A stretch of 64,000 nt of DNA from VRUE01 sp963732225 (GTDB taxonomy: Bacteria; Actinomycetota; Thermoleophilia; Solirubrobacterales; 70-9): assembly GCA_963732225.1 (NCBI GenBank), contig CAVSYR010000005.1, positions 868,001-932,000 on the forward strand, given 5' to 3'. Of the stretch, positions 14,952 through 24,520 are shown in pieces; position 1 is the first letter of the stretch; each line of letters begins with the position of its first letter. The translations under genes and the position numbers were made by a program. The notes under the pieces were generated by a model, which worked only from the letters and a program-made list of their open reading frames with translations, was not told the DNA's origin and ran no database searches.

Positions 14952-15791
14952 ATGCCGACAACGCGCCTGCTGCTCGCTTGCCCGGATCAACCGGGGCTGA
15001 TCGCCGCCGTCAGCGGCTTCCTCGCCGGGGCCGGACTCAACATCATCGACGCCGATCAGCACTCGAGCAACGAGGGTCGTTTCTTCATGCGCATGGCCTT
15101 CGATGCCGTCCCCGCCGGAGGCCGCGAGGAGATCTACTCCCGCTTCGAGGCGGAGATTGCCAACCGCTTCGAGATGGACCACCGCTTTGCCGAGTCGAGC
15201 CAGCGCAAGCGGCTGGCGATCATGGTCTCCCGCGAGGACCACTGCCTCTCCGACCTGCTCTGGCGCTGGCGCAGCGGCGAGCTCGGCGCTGACGTCATCG
15301 CCGTCGTCTCCAACCACGAGGAGCACCGCGAGCAGGTCGCCTCGCTGGGCCTTCCCTTCCACTACGTGCCAGTCGAGGCCGACGCCAAGGCGGAGGCCGA
15401 GGCGCGCACGCTGGAGCTGCTCGGCGAGGTCGACCTGCTCGTCCTCGCTCGCTACATGCAGGTCCTCTCTCCCGAGTTCCTCGAGCGCCTCGACGCCCCG
15501 GCGATCAACATCCACCACAGCTTCCTGCCCGCCTTCGTCGGCGCCGACCCCTACCGCCGCGCCCACGAGCGCGGGGTCAAGCTGATCGGCGCCACCGCCC
15601 ACTACGTCAGCGAGGAGCTCGACGCCGGACCGATCATCGACCAGGACGTGACCAGGGTCAGCCACCGTGACGAGGTCTCCGACCTGCAGCGAATCGGCCG
15701 CGACATCGAGCGGCTGGTGCTTGCCCGCGCGGTCAAGGCCCACGTCGACGACCGCGTCCTGCTCGACGGCGCCCGCACGATCGTCTTCTGA
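14952..15791 (+). CDS. purU: Formyltetrahydrofolate deformylase PurU
   Basis: 279 residues. An N-terminal ACT domain (TRLLLACPDQPGLIAAVSGF) is followed by a formyltransferase-fold domain with the catalytic Asn-His-Asp set: LARYMQVLSPEFL, AINIHHSFLPAFVGADPYRR and GATAHYVSEELDAGPIIDQD. The enzyme releases formate from 10-formyl-THF, balancing one-carbon units and supplying formate for PurT. The P450 gene starts one base after its stop. Confidence 0.95.
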   Translation: MPTTRLLLACPDQPGLIAAVSGFLAGAGLNIIDADQHSSNEGRFFMRMAFDAVPAGGREEIYSRFEAEIANRFEMDHRFAESSQRKRLAIMVSREDHCLSDLLWRWRSGELGADVIAVVSNHEEHREQVASLGLPFHYVPVEADAKAEAEARTLELLGEVDLLVLARYMQVLSPEFLERLDAPAINIHHSFLPAFVGADPYRRAHERGVKLIGATAHYVSEELDAGPIIDQDVTRVSHRDEVSDLQRIGRDIERLVLARAVKAHVDDRVLLDGARTIVF

Positions 15792-15792
15792 G

Positions 15793-17094
15793 ATGCCGCC
15801 CGGCTCCAGAGCTCCTTCGCTGCTGCAGGCGCTGCGCTACGCCCGCGACCCACTCGGCTTCCTGGTCCAGCTGCAGCGCCGCTACGGCGATATCTTCACC
15901 CTCTCCTTCCCCTTCTTCGGCCGCCTCGTCTACGTCGCCGACCCGGCGCTGGTCAAGGAGCTCTTCACCGGCTCGCCCGAGCAGTTCCACGCCGGCGAGG
16001 CCAACGCGACCGTGCTCGAGCCGGCGCTCGGGCCCAACTCGGTGCTGACCCTCGACGACGCGCCGCACATGCAGCAGCGCAAGCTGCTCCTCCCCCCGTT
16101 CCACGGCGAGCGGGTGCGCGGCTACGGCGAGCTGATCCGTGAGACGACGCTGAAGCAGATGGCGACCTGGCCGGTCGGCGAGCCCTTCGCCCTGCGACCC
16201 CACACCCAGCGGATCACCCTGGCGGTGATCATGCGAGCCGTCTTCGGCGTCCACGACGAGCAGCGCCTGGCCCGCTTCGAGCTGCTGATCGACGACTTCA
16301 GCAAGCGGGTCGGCCTGATCACCACCTTCCCGGCGCTGCGCAAGAACTTCGGGCCCGGCAGCCCCTGGCCGCGCTTCCTGCGCTCGCGCGAAAAGCTCGA
16401 CGAGTTCATCTACGAGGAGATCGGCCTGCGCCGCAAGGAGGTCGAAGCGGGCGAGGAGGGCCACGACGACGTGCTCTCACTGCTGCTGCAGGCCCGCCAC
16501 GACGACGGCAGCCCGATGAGCGACGAAGAGCTGCGCGACGAGCTCGTCACCGTGCTCGGCGCCGGCCACGAGACGACCGCGACCGGGCTCGCCTGGGCGA
16601 TGGAGCGGCTGCTGCGCACGCCGCGGGTGCTGGCCAAGCTGCGCGACTCGATCGCCGCCGGCGAGGACGACTACCTCGACGCCACGGTCAGGGAGACGCT
16701 GCGGGCGCGGCCGGTGATCGTCGACGTCGCCCGCAAGCTCAAGGCGCCCGCCCAAATCGGCGGCTACGAGCTGCCCAAGGGCAGTTTCGTGATGGCGGCA
16801 ATCGCCGCCCTGCACTACCGCGAGGACCTCTTCCCCAACCCGGAGGAGTTCCGGCCCGAGCGCTTCCTCGAGGGCAAGGCCGACAACTACGCCTGGATCC
16901 CCTTCGGCGGTGGCGTGCGCCGCTGCATCGGCGCCGCCTTCGCCGAATACGAGATGCGGGTCATTCTGCGCGAGTTCGTCCAAGGCGCCGAGCTCAGCGC
17001 TCCCGATCCCAAGCCGGAGAAGGTCAAGGTCCGCAACATCACCCTGGCGCCCGGCAAGGGCACCCTGGTCAGGCTGGATCGCCCGCTGCGCTGA
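15793..17094 (+). CDS. Cytochrome P450
   Basis: 433 residues. Landmarks: I-helix oxygen-activation motif GAGHETTATGLAW, K-helix ExxR in ATVRETLRARPVI, the meander PNPEEFRPERFLEG and the haem loop FGGGVRRCIGAAFAEYE with its thiolate Cys. The lack of a signal anchor indicates a soluble bacterial enzyme needing a separate redox partner, none of which is nearby. The substrate is unknown. It starts one base after the purU stop, so they are probably cotranscribed, though no functional link is evident. Its last 26 bp overlap the convergent ABC-F gene. Confidence 0.95.
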   Translation: MPPGSRAPSLLQALRYARDPLGFLVQLQRRYGDIFTLSFPFFGRLVYVADPALVKELFTGSPEQFHAGEANATVLEPALGPNSVLTLDDAPHMQQRKLLLPPFHGERVRGYGELIRETTLKQMATWPVGEPFALRPHTQRITLAVIMRAVFGVHDEQRLARFELLIDDFSKRVGLITTFPALRKNFGPGSPWPRFLRSREKLDEFIYEEIGLRRKEVEAGEEGHDDVLSLLLQARHDDGSPMSDEELRDELVTVLGAGHETTATGLAWAMERLLRTPRVLAKLRDSIAAGEDDYLDATVRETLRARPVIVDVARKLKAPAQIGGYELPKGSFVMAAIAALHYREDLFPNPEEFRPERFLEGKADNYAWIPFGGGVRRCIGAAFAEYEMRVILREFVQGAELSAPDPKPEKVKVRNITLAPGKGTLVRLDRPLR

Positions 17095-18979
17095 CCGTCC
17101 GTTCGGCCTCCTCCCACTGCTCGTAGAGCTCGCTGACCTTGCGCTTGGCCGCGTCGTGGCGCTCGTTTGCCTGCTCTGACCTGGCGGGCGTCGCCCAGGC
17201 GGCGGGATCGGCCAGCTCCTCCTCGACCGCGCGCAGCTCCGCTTCCGCCGCCTCGATCTTCTCGGCCAGGCGACCCGCCTTGCGCGCCGCTCGCTGGGCG
17301 ACGGTGCGGGGGCTCTGGCGCTTGCCGCTCTTGGCCGAGCGCTTCGCTGCCGCGGCAGCAGCCGAGACCGCTTCTTGGTCTTCCTCGCGGCGGCGCTGGT
17401 AGGCGGCCCAGCCGCTCGGGTAGCTGCGCAGCTCGCCGCCCTCGCAGACGATCGTGCGGCTGCCGACCGCCTCGAGCAGGGCGCGGTCGTGGGAGACGAG
17501 GATGACAGCGCCTTCGAAGGCGGAGAGGGCGTCCTCGAGCGCCTCGCGGCTCTCGATGTCAAGGTGGTTGGTCGGCTCGTCGAGGATCAGCACGTTGGCG
17601 CCGCTCGCCACCAGGATCGCCAGCGAGAGGCGCCGCTGCTCGCCGCCGGAGATGTCATCAAGTGCCTTCTCCACGTCGGAGCCCGAGAAGAGGAAGCCGC
17701 CGAGCAGGTCACGCGCCTTCTGGCCGCTGAGCCCGGTCTCGCGCTGGGCGGCGTCGAGCACGGTGCCCGTCCCCGCCGCCGTCTCGGCGTGCTGGGAGAG
17801 GTAGCCGACCTTGACGTTGTGCCCGGTCCGCACCGAGCCGACTGCCGGCTCGCGCTGCTCGGCCAGCGTCTCGATCAGGGTCGTCTTGCCGGCGCCGTTG
17901 GGGCCAACGAGGACGGCGTGCTCGCCGCGTTCGAGTTCGAGCTCGGCGCCGGCGAGGAGGGTGCGTCCCGGTACCTCGATCGTCGCGTTGACCAGTTTCA
18001 GCACCACCCGGCCGGGCCGCTCCGGTTTGACGAAGGAGAAGCGCAGGCTGCGGCGGTCGCGCGCTTCGGCTTTGGCGCCGTCGCGCTTGATCTTGTCGAT
18101 CTGCTTGAGCCGCGACTGCGCCTGTTTGGCCTTGGTCGCCTTGTAGCGAAAGCGCTCGACGAAGCGCTCCATCCGCTCGATCTCCGCCTCCTGGCGCTCG
18201 ATCGCCTTGCCAAGGGCGATCTCGCGCGCCGCCTGTTCCTTGCGCCAGGCGTGCCAGGGGCCGGCGAAGAAACGGCCGCGCTGGGCCTCCAGCTCGAGCA
18301 CCGAGGTCCCGACCGCCTCGAGGAACCAGCGGTCGTGGGCGACCAGCACGACCGCCGAGTCGAGGTCGACGAGGTAGCTCTCGAGCCATTCCAGCGAGGG
18401 AATGTCGAGATGGTTTGTCGGCTCGTCGAGCAGCAGCAGGTCGGGACGGGTGGCGAGGGCACGGGCCAGCGAGGCCCGGGTCAGCTCACCGCCCGAGAAG
18501 GTGGAGAGCTGGCGCGCGTTGGCCTCCTCGCCGAAGCCGAGGCCGCCGAGCACGGCGAGGACGTCATCGCGCCAGCGATAACCACCGCCCGCTTCAAGCC
18601 GCTGCTGCGCCGCCGAGTAGGCCCGCATCGTCTCCTCGTCGGGAGTGCCGGCACCCATCGCCGCCTCCAGGCGCGCCAGCTCGGCCTCGGTCTCCTCCAT
18701 GTCGGCGCGGCCGGAGAAGACGTAGTCGCTGAGCGAGATCGCATCGTCGCGCGGCGGCCGCTGATCGTGCAGCGCCACCCGGGCGCCTTTCTGCAGGGCG
18801 AGGCTGCCCGAGTCGGGTGGCCGCTCGCCGGCGAGGACACGCAGCAGCGTCGACTTGCCGACCCCGTTGCGCCCCGAGAGCGTCATCCGCTCACGCGGCT
18901 CGAGCTTGAAGGAGACGTCGGCAAAGAGCAGCTTGCCGCCGGCGTAGAGGTCAATCGTGGTCGCTGTGGCGATGGCCAT
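17069..18979 (-). CDS. ABC-F family ATPase (ribosome-associated)
   Basis: 636 residues with two ABC domains and no membrane segments, as in the ABC-F class that acts on the ribosomal E site. Domain 1: LSGRNGVGKSTLLRVLAG, STFSGGELTRASLARALA, LLLDEPTNHLDIPSLEWLES. Basic helical linker (KATKAKQAQSRLKQIDKIKR). Domain 2: LVGPNGAGKTTLIETLAE, DISGGEQRRLSLAILVA, LILDEPTNHLDIESREALED. A C-terminal coiled coil follows. I chose the ATG at 18979 (MAIATATTIDLYAGGKLLF); the frame extends to 19036 where it would overlap the osmC start. Confidence 0.92.
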   Translation of the reverse strand: MAIATATTIDLYAGGKLLFADVSFKLEPRERMTLSGRNGVGKSTLLRVLAGERPPDSGSLALQKGARVALHDQRPPRDDAISLSDYVFSGRADMEETEAELARLEAAMGAGTPDEETMRAYSAAQQRLEAGGGYRWRDDVLAVLGGLGFGEEANARQLSTFSGGELTRASLARALATRPDLLLLDEPTNHLDIPSLEWLESYLVDLDSAVVLVAHDRWFLEAVGTSVLELEAQRGRFFAGPWHAWRKEQAAREIALGKAIERQEAEIERMERFVERFRYKATKAKQAQSRLKQIDKIKRDGAKAEARDRRSLRFSFVKPERPGRVVLKLVNATIEVPGRTLLAGAELELERGEHAVLVGPNGAGKTTLIETLAEQREPAVGSVRTGHNVKVGYLSQHAETAAGTGTVLDAAQRETGLSGQKARDLLGGFLFSGSDVEKALDDISGGEQRRLSLAILVASGANVLILDEPTNHLDIESREALEDALSAFEGAVILVSHDRALLEAVGSRTIVCEGGELRSYPSGWAAYQRRREEDQEAVSAAAAAAKRSAKSGKRQSPRTVAQRAARKAGRLAEKIEAAEAELRAVEEELADPAAWATPARSEQANERHDAAKRKVSELYEQWEEAERTVSAAGDPA

Positions 18980-19034
18980 CTCGGAGGTGACATTACGCGG
19001 CTTGCCGCGAGCGGGCGACGCGTAAGCTGCGAGC

Positions 19035-19541
19035 ATGGAAAGAGAGCAGTTGCAAGCGATCCAGACGCCGCTGAAGGAGCGCTACCGCGAGGACCCCGAC
19101 GCCGCCGTGATCACGCTTTCAGCGGAGGGCCAGCTCGGCGAGGGCGTCTCCTGCTCAGTCAACACCGGCCGCGCGATCGCCGAGGCTGGGCTGCACCCGG
19201 CAAGCGGCGGCGACGGCAGCCAGCTCTGCTCGGGAGACATGCTGTTGGAGGCGCTCGCCGCCTGCGCCGGCGTCACCCTGCGCGCCGTGGCGACCTCGCT
19301 GGGGATCGAGGTGCGGTCGGGGACCGTGCGCGCCGACGGCGACCTCGACTTCCGTGGCACGCTCGCCGTCGACCGCGACGCCCCGGTCGGCTTCAGGTCG
19401 ATCCGCCTCGCCTTCGAGCTTGACACCGATGCGGACCAGGAGCAGTTGCAGACGCTGCTGAAGCTGACCGAGCGTTACTGCGTCGTCTTGCAGACGATTT
19501 CCACCCCACCCGAGCTCTCGGCAACCGTCACGACGGCGTAG
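19035..19541 (+). CDS. OsmC/Ohr family protein
   Basis: 168 residues of the OsmC fold. The two peroxidatic cysteines are visible in LLEALAACAGVTLRAVAT and LTERYCVVLQTI. Such proteins reduce organic or lipid hydroperoxides using lipoyl or thiol donors. Spacing and the SQLCSGDMLL region resemble the YhfA-like/OsmC branch rather than Ohr. It is divergent from the ABC-F gene and followed four bases later by an MBL-fold gene. Confidence 0.87.
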   Translation: MEREQLQAIQTPLKERYREDPDAAVITLSAEGQLGEGVSCSVNTGRAIAEAGLHPASGGDGSQLCSGDMLLEALAACAGVTLRAVATSLGIEVRSGTVRADGDLDFRGTLAVDRDAPVGFRSIRLAFELDTDADQEQLQTLLKLTERYCVVLQTISTPPELSATVTTA

Positions 19542-19545
19542 GGCC

Positions 19546-20484
19546 GTGCCAAGCCCGCTGCGACACCTCGGCGAGCTCGCCAGGGCACAGGTGGGCCGGC
19601 GTGCGGCGCAGCGCGAAGGCGAGCAGGCGCTGGGAGAGCTAGAGGCGCGAGCGCTCGAGCTTCCGGAAGGCCTAGAAGTCGAATGGCTGGGCGTCTCCGG
19701 CTACCGGATCAGCGCCGAGGGCAAGACGCTCTTCGTCGATCCCTACCTCTCGCGGGTCCCCTTTGCCGACCTGCTCCGGCGTCGCTCGGCGCTGCCGGAC
19801 CCGGCGGCGCTCGATCGCTTCGTCCACGCTCCCGGCGAGGTCGTCGGGGTGCTGGTCGGCCACACCCACTTCGACCACGCCGTCGACGCACCGGCGATCG
19901 CACGTCGTTTCGGCTGCAAGGCCTACGGCTCCGACTCGCTGGTGACCTTGATGGGACTGCACGGCCTCGCCGAGCAGACGGTTGAGGTCGAGCCCTATCG
20001 CACCTACGAGCTGGGCCCGTTCGAGGTCAGCTTCACGCCCAGCGTCCACTCCAAGCTGCTGCTCGGCCTCGCCGTGCCCTACGACGGCGACCTCACCTGC
20101 GAGCACCTCGACGGCCTCACCCCCGGCGCCTACCGCTGCGGCCAGGTCTGGGGAATCTCGATCAAGGTCGCCGGGGTCAGCTTCTACCACCAAGGCAGCG
20201 CCAACCTGATCGACGAGGCAGTGCGCGAGCGCGACGTCGACGTCTTCCTCGCTGGCATCGCGGGACGTAATTTCACCGACGACTACTGGCAGCGAATCAT
20301 CCCCCGCCTCGACCCCAAGGTCGTCGTCCCCACCCACTACGACAACTTCTTCCGCCCGCTGGGCCAGCGACTGGAGTTCGTCTCCGACGTGCGCCTCGCG
20401 ACCCTCCCCAAAGAGATCGGGGCAGTCAGCAGCGACCTGGAGATCGCTGCGCTACCACGTGCGGATATCTCTACGGGGACGTGA
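19546..20484 (+). CDS. MBL-fold metal-dependent hydrolase
   Basis: 312 residues. After a ~40-residue charged N-terminal region comes a metallo-beta-lactamase fold of the UlaG/N-acyl-PE-PLD-like type: VEWLGVSGYRISAEGKTLFVDPYLSR, metal motif VGHTHFDHAVD (HxHxDH), ligand His in FTPSVHSKLLL and PTHYDNFF at the end. The GTG start at 19546 lies 4 nt after the osmC stop. Substrate unknown; lactones, lipids or thiol esters are all possible for this class. Confidence 0.85.
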   Translation: MPSPLRHLGELARAQVGRRAAQREGEQALGELEARALELPEGLEVEWLGVSGYRISAEGKTLFVDPYLSRVPFADLLRRRSALPDPAALDRFVHAPGEVVGVLVGHTHFDHAVDAPAIARRFGCKAYGSDSLVTLMGLHGLAEQTVEVEPYRTYELGPFEVSFTPSVHSKLLLGLAVPYDGDLTCEHLDGLTPGAYRCGQVWGISIKVAGVSFYHQGSANLIDEAVRERDVDVFLAGIAGRNFTDDYWQRIIPRLDPKVVVPTHYDNFFRPLGQRLEFVSDVRLATLPKEIGAVSSDLEIAALPRADISTGT

Positions 20485-20529
20485 CACTCTGCGCGCTACA
20501 GGTGCGGCTGGTCGAGCTAGCTTCGGGCA

Positions 20530-20763
20530 GTGCTTCCAATCGATGTAGATAGTGCCCGCAACCTGCTGAACGCAGTGGTGACCGCGGTTTCCGTGCTGGG
20601 CGGAACGATGGCGTACGCGAGCGGCTATTGCGCCAGTAGAGCGATGTCGGAAAACCAGCAACCCGATGTCTTGGCCCGGCGAGTTAATGAAGCCCTTGGG
20701 AGGGGATTCGACTTCGGCTGGCCAGCGGGGATCATGGCCCTTATCATCAGCGCATGGAAATGA
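20530..20763 (+). CDS. Small membrane protein, unknown
   Basis: 77 residues from a GTG, with one or two weak membrane segments (AVVTAVSVLGGTMAYASGY and FGWPAGIMALIISAWK). It overlaps the next small gene by ten bases. Composition is less G+C-rich than the flanking genes. No family recognised and no clear ribosome-binding site. Confidence 0.4.
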   Translation: MLPIDVDSARNLLNAVVTAVSVLGGTMAYASGYCASRAMSENQQPDVLARRVNEALGRGFDFGWPAGIMALIISAWK

Positions 20764-20942
20764 AAACGTTTCTTCAGTCTCGGTGGGGAGCGTCCACCTT
20801 GAGCGCTGTTGTATCCATTATTTGCGGCATTGCGATTGTCGCCTTTGGCGCCCCACCAGCGATACTCATCCTCGCCTTGTGGGCCACCATCAGCATCTAC
20901 AGCTCTCTCACCTGGGCCGGCAAAACGCCGCGGCGCCGGTAG
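20754..20942 (+). CDS. Small two-helix membrane protein, unknown
   Basis: 62 residues: a short basic N-terminus, then two hydrophobic segments (STLSAVVSIICGIAIVAFGA and AILILALWATISIYSSL) and a basic tail GKTPRRR. The overlap with the preceding small gene suggests a coupled pair. Function unknown. Confidence 0.45.
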   Translation: MEMKTFLQSRWGASTLSAVVSIICGIAIVAFGAPPAILILALWATISIYSSLTWAGKTPRRR

Positions 20943-20948
20943 CTCGGT

Positions 20949-21488
20949 TTAGCCAGTGAAGTACTTGGCGACGATCTGTTCGATCGTGCCCATCGTGCGC
21001 ATCGTCCAGGGACCAAGTGCAGCCTCGATTGCCTTCAGGTCGAGGTCCGAGTCGGAGATGCCGCCACTCGGCAGCCAGTAGAGCTCGCGGCCTTCGATCG
21101 CGAGCCGGTCCTCGTCGCTGGCCTCACTCAGAGCCTGCTTGCGGTCCTTGGCAGCCGGCTTCTTCGGCAGCAAGGCGACCTGGAGCTTGCCTTTTGAAAC
21201 CTTCACCTCCGCGGCATCGAATGGCTCGCGAGCGGCAAGCGCACTTAGCTCCTTTGCACTGCGCAGAAAGACCGGCACTTCGTAGCCAAGCGCCTCCCCC
21301 AGCCCGGCTTCGATCCGATCCGTCAGCTTCGCCGCACTGCCCTTGGCGCTGAAGACGACATTGCCGCTGGCGCGGAAGCAGGCGACGTCGGTAAAGCCCA
21401 GCGCCTCGAACTCCGCCCGCAGCTCCTCGTTCTTGATCCGCCGGCCACCGAGGTTCATCCCGCGCAAGAAAGCCACGTGGCTCTGCAT
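20949..21488 (-). CDS. DUF1697 family protein
   Basis: 179 residues. The N-terminus HVAFLRGMNLGGRRIKNEEL, the segment FRASGNVVFSAKG and the C-terminus TMRTMGTIEQIVAKY are the conserved blocks of DUF1697, a small cytoplasmic family of unknown function common in actinomycetes and proteobacteria. It is probably monocistronic. Confidence 0.9.
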   Translation of the reverse strand: MQSHVAFLRGMNLGGRRIKNEELRAEFEALGFTDVACFRASGNVVFSAKGSAAKLTDRIEAGLGEALGYEVPVFLRSAKELSALAAREPFDAAEVKVSKGKLQVALLPKKPAAKDRKQALSEASDEDRLAIEGRELYWLPSGGISDSDLDLKAIEAALGPWTMRTMGTIEQIVAKYFTG

Positions 21489-21523
21489 CGCGGCAACGAT
21501 AGGGGTGAACCCGGCCTAGGCGC

Positions 21524-22948
21524 TTACTCGATGCCGATCCGACGCGTGAAGCTGGAGTCGAAAACGCGGGAGGCGTTGAACTCGGCCTCAACCGCCAGCC
21601 AGCTCCCCCACTGCGGATAGAGACGATGCAGACGTTCGGAAGTCAGCGTGTTGTAGTGGCCCCAGTGGGGCCTGGCGCCGAGGTCGGCGAGTCGGGACTC
21701 GTAGCCCTCCAGCAGCGTGTAGCCGCCGCGGCTGTCGACGACCATGATCAGCTCGATCATCATCGTCGGCTGGTCGTACATCATCGACGCGTAGGCCCCC
21801 GAGGGGGCGACAAAGCGAAGTGAGAAAGGCGAGCTGTGGTAGAGACCCTCCTCTGCACGGATCTTCGCGATCTCGAGCAGACGGTCGATCGCCTCGACGT
21901 GCTTTCCGTCAACGGCAATGCCGAGCTCCATCGAGTAGGCCGGCAGGTGATTGGCCTCGCCGATGTTGAAGACCTTGTAGGAGACGTTGGCGTAGCCGTC
22001 ATCGCACATTTCGGCGAGCACGCTGTCAAAGCGCTTGGCCATCAAGCCGGGGAACTTCCTCGCCAACAGCCGCACGAGGGAACCCGTGATCGGCAGCGAG
22101 GCCTCTAGTTCGGTCAGCGGGTGCCGTTCGAGCTTGTCCTCTGGCTGATCTCGCGGCTCTGGGCAATCCGAGCGGCGGGTCACAAGCACCCGGTGCTGGC
22201 CGTCAGAACCGGCGTAGGGATTGACGAAGAGCTCGTAGTGATCCTCGCCGGCGAGGAGACAGTCCGGGGTGAGATCGGAGCGCAGCGCCTCCCAGGTGCT
22301 CAGCGTGCGGACCTCGTTGAGCCAGAACTTCTCGCGGACTTCGATCAGGAACGAGTAGATCAAGCCCATCGTGCCCACCCCGCAAACCGCCGCGGCGAAC
22401 TTCTCGTCGTCCTTGACGAGGACAAGCGACTCGTCACCGAAGGCCGCGGGATCGGTTGGGCCGCTCGCCGGCTCGAGCCGAACCGCTTTGCCACCGGAGA
22501 TCACCAGATCGATTGACCTGACCAGGTCGGGGAAGGGGCCAAAACGCAGCCCCGATCCATGCGTGGAAGTCGAGACGACCCCGGCGATCGTCTGGGCGTC
22601 GTAGCCGCCCATGTTGGGCAGCGCCAGATCCATCCCGTCCAGACTGTCGTTGAGGGTGTGGATGTGAGTCCCGGCCAGCACCCGGACCAGCTCCCTGGGC
22701 AGCGCGGGACGGACAAGCGCCTCATCGTTGGGACGCCAAACTCCGCCGAGCTTTTCCGGGTCGACCAGGTAGCCGTCGGTCAGGGCAACGTCGGACCAGG
22801 AGTGACCGGCGCCGACCGCCCGAACCGTCGTGCGCTCGGCCTCGGCTCGCCTGACCAGCTCGACGAGCTCCGCCAGGCTGCCCGGCTTGACGATCTGGCG
22901 CGGGTGGCAGCTTTGGTTCCCGGTGTGGTTGCGCCAGACGACGCTCAC
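21524..22948 (-). CDS. FAD-linked oxidase, aldonolactone oxidase type
   Basis: 474 residues. An N-terminal PCMH-type FAD domain contains VRAVGAGHSWSDVALTDGYL, where the His of GHS is the usual covalent FAD site, and GYDAQTIAGVVSTSTHGSG. The C-terminal part (ALO domain) ends with the family motif RPHWGHYNTLTSERLHRLYP. Relatives oxidise sugar lactones such as L-gulono- or D-arabinono-1,4-lactone and usually make hydrogen peroxide. Its ATG overlaps the GMC gene stop by four bases, so they are translated together. Confidence 0.88.
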   Translation of the reverse strand: MSVVWRNHTGNQSCHPRQIVKPGSLAELVELVRRAEAERTTVRAVGAGHSWSDVALTDGYLVDPEKLGGVWRPNDEALVRPALPRELVRVLAGTHIHTLNDSLDGMDLALPNMGGYDAQTIAGVVSTSTHGSGLRFGPFPDLVRSIDLVISGGKAVRLEPASGPTDPAAFGDESLVLVKDDEKFAAAVCGVGTMGLIYSFLIEVREKFWLNEVRTLSTWEALRSDLTPDCLLAGEDHYELFVNPYAGSDGQHRVLVTRRSDCPEPRDQPEDKLERHPLTELEASLPITGSLVRLLARKFPGLMAKRFDSVLAEMCDDGYANVSYKVFNIGEANHLPAYSMELGIAVDGKHVEAIDRLLEIAKIRAEEGLYHSSPFSLRFVAPSGAYASMMYDQPTMMIELIMVVDSRGGYTLLEGYESRLADLGARPHWGHYNTLTSERLHRLYPQWGSWLAVEAEFNASRVFDSSFTRRIGIE

Positions 22949-24507
22949 GCCAAACGCTCCACCAATTTTGCCGCGCCGCGCTCGGCCAGCGCCGCGATCG
23001 TCTTCGAGGGATTGACGCCAAGCGCGGTCGGCACGATCGAGCCGTCGAGCACGTGCAGGCCCGGGTAGCCGTGCACGGCCCCCAGATCATCGACGACTCC
23101 GCGGGATGGATCGTCCGCCATCGGACAGCCGCCGAGCGGGTGCACCGTGGTGAACTTGCTCAGCGGCCCCCCGTCGAGGGCGTAGAACGGCGTCGCGCCG
23201 CTGCCTTTGGCCAACTCGTCTGCGGTCAATTTGAGGTCTTCGAAGAGCTTGCGGCTGCCGTCTTTGCTCCAGCGGATGTCAAACCGTTTCAGCAGGGGCG
23301 TCAATCGCATCTGGCCGTCGGCCGCGTCCTCGCCGATCATCAGGAAGACGAGCGAGTCGGTGTCTGACTCACTCCGGCGCAGGTCAGCCTGCCCCGGCCG
23401 CAGCGCCTGATCACTCCACCCCAGGTGGATGAGGGCGGCGCGCAGGCGCAGCAGCGCCCGGCGCCAGCCGCGGATCAAGTTGACGCCGCGGGCCACCTCG
23501 AGCAGGGCGTCGAAGTTCGCTGGCAGGCCACCGTCGGCGACCATCAACTTCCGCTCCGGGTAGAGGATCCTGCTCGTCATCACCGGCCCGTAGTCGTTGC
23601 GAGCGTTGCGGACGTCGGGATCGCTGGGGTCGAAGGCGATGCCCAGGGCATCGCCGTTACCCGAGAAGCGGCTGCCCAACGCCGCTGAGAGCCCCGGCAG
23701 CCGGCGCCGGTTGCTGAGCAGGAGGCGCGAGGAACCGATCGTCCCGGCAGCCAGGACGACGGTCGGAGCCTGGATGCTGTCGTCGTCTCCCTCGCCGAGG
23801 GCCTTGAAGCCGATCGTCCAGTCCCCACCGGCCCGCGGCGGCGGCTCGATCGTGGTCGCGAGGTGCAGGGGCCGCACCTCCGCGCCGTGCGTTTCGGCCC
23901 GCGCGACGTAGGTGATGTCGACGGTGTTCTTGGCGTGCACCGGGCAGCCCAGGTCACAGCGGGCAAGGTTCTGACAGCCCTCCTGGGCGACCCCGCTGAA
24001 GGGATGCTTGCGCGCCTCGCCAAAGTGGACGGCAATCGGCAGCGGGCTGACGTCACGATCGACGTTCTCGGCCGCTTTGGCAAATGCCCGGACCTTGTCG
24101 AGCGGCGGCTGCGGCGGCGTCTGTACCGGCTGCAGCGCTTCCTCGGTCTTCTCGTACCAGGGTTCGAGCTGGTTCAGGTCGATCGCCGCAGGCCAGTCGC
24201 GCTCGAACACCTCCCTCGGGGCACGCAACTGCACGTTGGCGTAGACCAGGGAGCCACCGCCCACCCCGGCCGCGGTTATCACCGAGACGTCGCTCATGAT
24301 GCGGACATCGAAGAGCCCGGTCGGGTTGAGCTTCTCGTGCCAGATCATCTCCGGCGCTTGGCCGGGCTCCGATGCAAAGTCCTCGCGGCCGAAGCGGCGG
24401 CCGCGCTCGAGCACGCAGACCCGCTTGCCGGCTTCGGCGAGGCGGCAGGCGGCAATACCGCCGCCGAAGCCAGAGCCAATGACAACAGCGTCGTATGACC
24501 GCGCCAT
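22945..24507 (-). CDS. GMC-family oxidoreductase (cholesterol-oxidase-like)
   Basis: 520 residues. FAD-binding motif AVVIGSGFGGGIAACRLAEA and ERG; the GMC signature region VITAAGVGGGSLVYANVQ; C-terminal active-site region TTVHPLGGCPMADDPSRGVVDDLG and GSIVPTALGVNPSKTIAALA. It resembles ChoD-like enzymes more than BetA, including the Cys cluster CQNLARCDLGCPVHAKNT. Substrate is unknown; sterols or other secondary alcohols are candidates. It is the middle gene of a peroxidase-GMC-lactone oxidase operon, 13 nt after the peroxidase stop. Confidence 0.88.
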   Translation of the reverse strand: MARSYDAVVIGSGFGGGIAACRLAEAGKRVCVLERGRRFGREDFASEPGQAPEMIWHEKLNPTGLFDVRIMSDVSVITAAGVGGGSLVYANVQLRAPREVFERDWPAAIDLNQLEPWYEKTEEALQPVQTPPQPPLDKVRAFAKAAENVDRDVSPLPIAVHFGEARKHPFSGVAQEGCQNLARCDLGCPVHAKNTVDITYVARAETHGAEVRPLHLATTIEPPPRAGGDWTIGFKALGEGDDDSIQAPTVVLAAGTIGSSRLLLSNRRRLPGLSAALGSRFSGNGDALGIAFDPSDPDVRNARNDYGPVMTSRILYPERKLMVADGGLPANFDALLEVARGVNLIRGWRRALLRLRAALIHLGWSDQALRPGQADLRRSESDTDSLVFLMIGEDAADGQMRLTPLLKRFDIRWSKDGSRKLFEDLKLTADELAKGSGATPFYALDGGPLSKFTTVHPLGGCPMADDPSRGVVDDLGAVHGYPGLHVLDGSIVPTALGVNPSKTIAALAERGAAKLVERLA

Positions 24508-24520
24508 TGCCGCTACGCCC

